A stretch of DNA of 64,000 bases, from assembly GCA_934675205.1 (NCBI GenBank), contig CAKUPQ010000001.1, forward strand, positions 1 to 64,000, given 5' to 3'. This document shows, piece after piece, positions 62,228 to 64,000 of this stretch. This DNA comes from an uncultured Flavobacteriaceae bacterium. GTDB lineage: Bacteria > Bacteroidota > Bacteroidia > Flavobacteriales > Flavobacteriaceae. The notes beneath the pieces were generated by a model that was given only the letters and a program-made list of their open reading frames with translations, had not been told where the DNA came from and searched no databases. Positions within the stretch are counted from its first letter, which is position 1; the number at the start of each line of letters is the position of its first letter. Made by a program: the position numbers and the translations under genes.

Positions 62228-62809
62228 ATGATTACACACATACAAGGAAAATTAGTTGAAAAAAATCCGACATACGTGGTCATCGACTGTCTGGGAGTTG
62301 GATATTATATCAACATTTCATTACATACTTTTTCGCTTATTCCCGATTCGGAAAGCATAAAAATGTTTACCTATCTTCAGGTAAAAGAAGACGGACATAC
62401 ACTTTATGGCTTTGTCGAAAAATCAGAAAGAGAAATTTTTAAATTATTAATTTCAATTTCGGGAATCGGACCATCAATTGCAAGAACGATGCTTTCGTCC
62501 TTAACTCCCAAACAGGTTATTGAAGCGATTGCCTCATCTGATATTGCTACCATTCAGTCTGCAAAAGGAATCGGAGCAAAAACAGCTCAAAGAGTTATCA
62601 TCGAGCTGAAAGAAAAAGTGTTAAAAATCTATGATTTGGACGAAGTTTCTACTTTTTCGGACAATACAAATAAATCTGAAGCGTTATCTGCTTTGGAGGT
62701 TTTAGGATTTAATCGAAAAATAGCCGAAAAAGCAATCGAAAAAGTGCTGAAAGAAACTCCACAAACATCTGTTGAAAATATTATAAAACAGGCTTTAAAA
62801 AATTTATAA
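62228..62809 (+). CDS. ruvA: Holliday junction branch migration protein RuvA
   Basis: A 193-residue junction-recognition subunit: N-terminal OB domain (MITHIQGKLVEKNPTYVVID), helix-hairpin-helix region (ISGIGPSIARTMLSSLTPKQ, AKGIGAKTAQRVIIELKEKV) and C-terminal RuvB-contacting domain (EALSALEVLGFNRKIAEKAI). It acts with RuvB and RuvC. It stands directly before sprA, the order known from gliding flavobacteria. Confidence 0.97.
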   Translation: MITHIQGKLVEKNPTYVVIDCLGVGYYINISLHTFSLIPDSESIKMFTYLQVKEDGHTLYGFVEKSEREIFKLLISISGIGPSIARTMLSSLTPKQVIEAIASSDIATIQSAKGIGAKTAQRVIIELKEKVLKIYDLDEVSTFSDNTNKSEALSALEVLGFNRKIAEKAIEKVLKETPQTSVENIIKQALKNL

Positions 62810-62813
62810 TTAC

Positions 62814-64000
62814 TTGAAGACTACATACATTAATACGGTTAAACCGCTTTTCGTTAAAGCATTATTTTTAGGTAGTTTCCTTTTCGGATTAAGCGTAAAT
62901 GCTCAACAAGAAGTTGTACAGGACAGTGTAAAAACGGGATACGATTCGGGAAATATCGAAATGCAAAACCCTCCGAGTATTTCGCAGGTGTACGAGTATG
63001 ACCCTGTTTTGGATAGATATGTACTGAACAATAAATTAGGAAATATCAACATCAGCTATCCTTTATTCCTTACTCCAAAAGAATATGAAGACAGATTGAT
63101 GAAAGAATCCATTAGTGATTATTTTAAACAAAAATCACAAGCAATGAATTCTGAAGACCCTAATATTGCTCGAGATGTTCTGCCGGGTTATAAAGTACAT
63201 TCCAAACTTTTTGAAAGCATTTTCGGAGGAAACTCCATAGATGTAAAACCAACAGGTTCGGTAGAATTGGACTTGGGAATCCGTTTTTCAAAACAAGACA
63301 ATCCCGCACTTTCTCCGAGAAACAGAACGAATTTAGGGTTTGATTTCAACCAGCGAATTAGTGTCGGACTTAACGGAATGGTCGGAACGAGATTAAAGGT
63401 TTCGGGAAATTACGACACCCAATCGACTTTTAATTTTCAAAACTTGATTAAGCTCGAATATTCTCCGACAGAAGACGATATTATTCAGAAAATTGAAGTC
63501 GGAAACGTAAGTTTCCCGTTGAATACTTCTTTGATTCGTGGAGCTCAAAGTTTGTTTGGGGTTAAGGCACAATTACAATTCGGAAAAACGACCGTAACGG
63601 GAATTTTCTCCGAGCAACGTTCTGAAACCAAAGGAGTAACAGTTGAGGGAGGAGGAATGTTACAGGATTTTGAGTTGTTTGCTATGGATTATGATGCAGA
63701 CCGACATTATTTCTTGTCGCAATATTTCAGAAACAAATATGATGAAGCGCTACGAAATTATCCGCTTATTGACAGTAGGGTTCAAATTACTCGTATTGAA
63801 GTTTGGGTTACGAATCGTCAAAACCGAATCAATGCAACAACGCTTGACGGATTCAACAACAGAAATATTATCGGAATACAGGATTTGGGGGAAGCTCAAT
63901 ATTCGGGAATTCCCGATGACCAATTAGTGGTTATCAATCCGAGTGGAGGGTTTTTTAACGTACTCCCGAACACTCCTTCTGATAACGCAAACAACAAATA
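62814..64000 (+). CDS. sprA: cell-surface/type IX translocon protein SprA (partial)
   Basis: The first about 395 codons of the giant outer-membrane translocon barrel SprA (over 2,300 residues in Flavobacterium johnsoniae); the frame is open to the right edge. The start is not ATG: the likely initiator is TTG at 62814, 4 bp after the ruvA stop (LKTTYINTVK), followed by a signal peptide ending near VNAQQE (residue 31). Mature parts include NPPSISQVYEYDPVLDRY, NLGFDFNQRISVGLNG-MVGTRLKVSGNYDTQ and the barrel-type repeats GAQSLFGVKAQLQFGKTTVT and IFSEQRSETKG. SprA is the exit pore of type IX secretion. Confidence 0.93.
   Translation, partial: MKTTYINTVKPLFVKALFLGSFLFGLSVNAQQEVVQDSVKTGYDSGNIEMQNPPSISQVYEYDPVLDRYVLNNKLGNINISYPLFLTPKEYEDRLMKESISDYFKQKSQAMNSEDPNIARDVLPGYKVHSKLFESIFGGNSIDVKPTGSVELDLGIRFSKQDNPALSPRNRTNLGFDFNQRISVGLNGMVGTRLKVSGNYDTQSTFNFQNLIKLEYSPTEDDIIQKIEVGNVSFPLNTSLIRGAQSLFGVKAQLQFGKTTVTGIFSEQRSETKGVTVEGGGMLQDFELFAMDYDADRHYFLSQYFRNKYDEALRNYPLIDSRVQITRIEVWVTNRQNRINATTLDGFNNRNIIGIQDLGEAQYSGIPDDQLVVINPSGGFFNVLPNTPSDNANNK

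Overview
The window comes from a low-GC member of the Bacteroidota, most likely a Flavobacteriaceae-type gliding bacterium. The evidence is the flavobacterial gliding/type IX secretion genes gldD and sprA, many Bacteroidota promoters of the form TTTG-N18-21-TAnnTTTG, almost no Shine-Dalgarno sequences, Bacteroidota-specific proteins (PepSY-like/DUF2874, DUF2024, Mpl-like ligase, BrxA-type bacilliredoxin), a mevalonate decarboxylase homologue and zinc-free versions of S4, S14 and L36. No tRNA, rRNA, CRISPR array or insertion sequence was seen.

Layout. 1-2738: 5' part of a very large secreted repeat protein on the minus strand, running off the left edge. 2799-6225: MazG-like pyrophosphohydrolase, then an OmpR-type response regulator, its histidine kinase and two PepSY-like exported proteins. 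Matching 11-bp-spaced direct repeats precede both the regulator and the first PepSY-like gene. 6292-10184: DUF3817, fahA, glyA and YggS. 10184-12276: a redox-flavoured cluster of AAA ATPase, MarR regulator with a four-cysteine tail, DUF2024 protein and a CPVC mini-thioredoxin, with one shared operator-like element in both promoters. 12393-15094: Ada-like repair protein, HugZ-like flavoprotein, and an Xre regulator divergent from two small genes. 15247-33632: carA followed, on the same strand, by one uninterrupted str-S10-spc-alpha translation supercluster of 31 genes transcribed leftward from an excellent promoter at 33688-33718.

33901-45553: an orphan gene behind an (AAC)8 tract, the Mpl-like ligase, bacilliredoxin, HAD phosphatase, metG, a DUF2089/YIP1/membrane/hydrolase operon, TlpA-tpiA, a UPF0175/DUF3368 toxin-antitoxin pair and mutY. 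45771-49722: ssb, gldD (without the expected gldE), an outer-membrane barrel, a large lipoprotein and a thioredoxin. 49823-50969: a HipA-like kinase/DUF3037 pair. 51060-58523: three tandem POT peptide transporters and a dipeptidyl peptidase IV, together a peptide scavenging locus. 58852-60742: a tiny membrane protein with a sigma-54-like promoter, an NtrC-type regulator, and a candidate small RNA with tandem hairpins. 61007-64000: mevalonate decarboxylase homologue, ruvA, and the 5' part of sprA.

Several short palindromic dispersed repeats lie between genes. One family occurs at 11889, 49061 and 56271; another pair flanks the toxin-antitoxin unit and forms part of the mutY start; one sits exactly where gldE would be expected. 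The most promising regulatory observations are the paired operators of the two-component and MarR systems and the sigma-54/NtrC/sRNA neighbourhood. All functional statements rest on reading sequence motifs and family knowledge; no database search was run.
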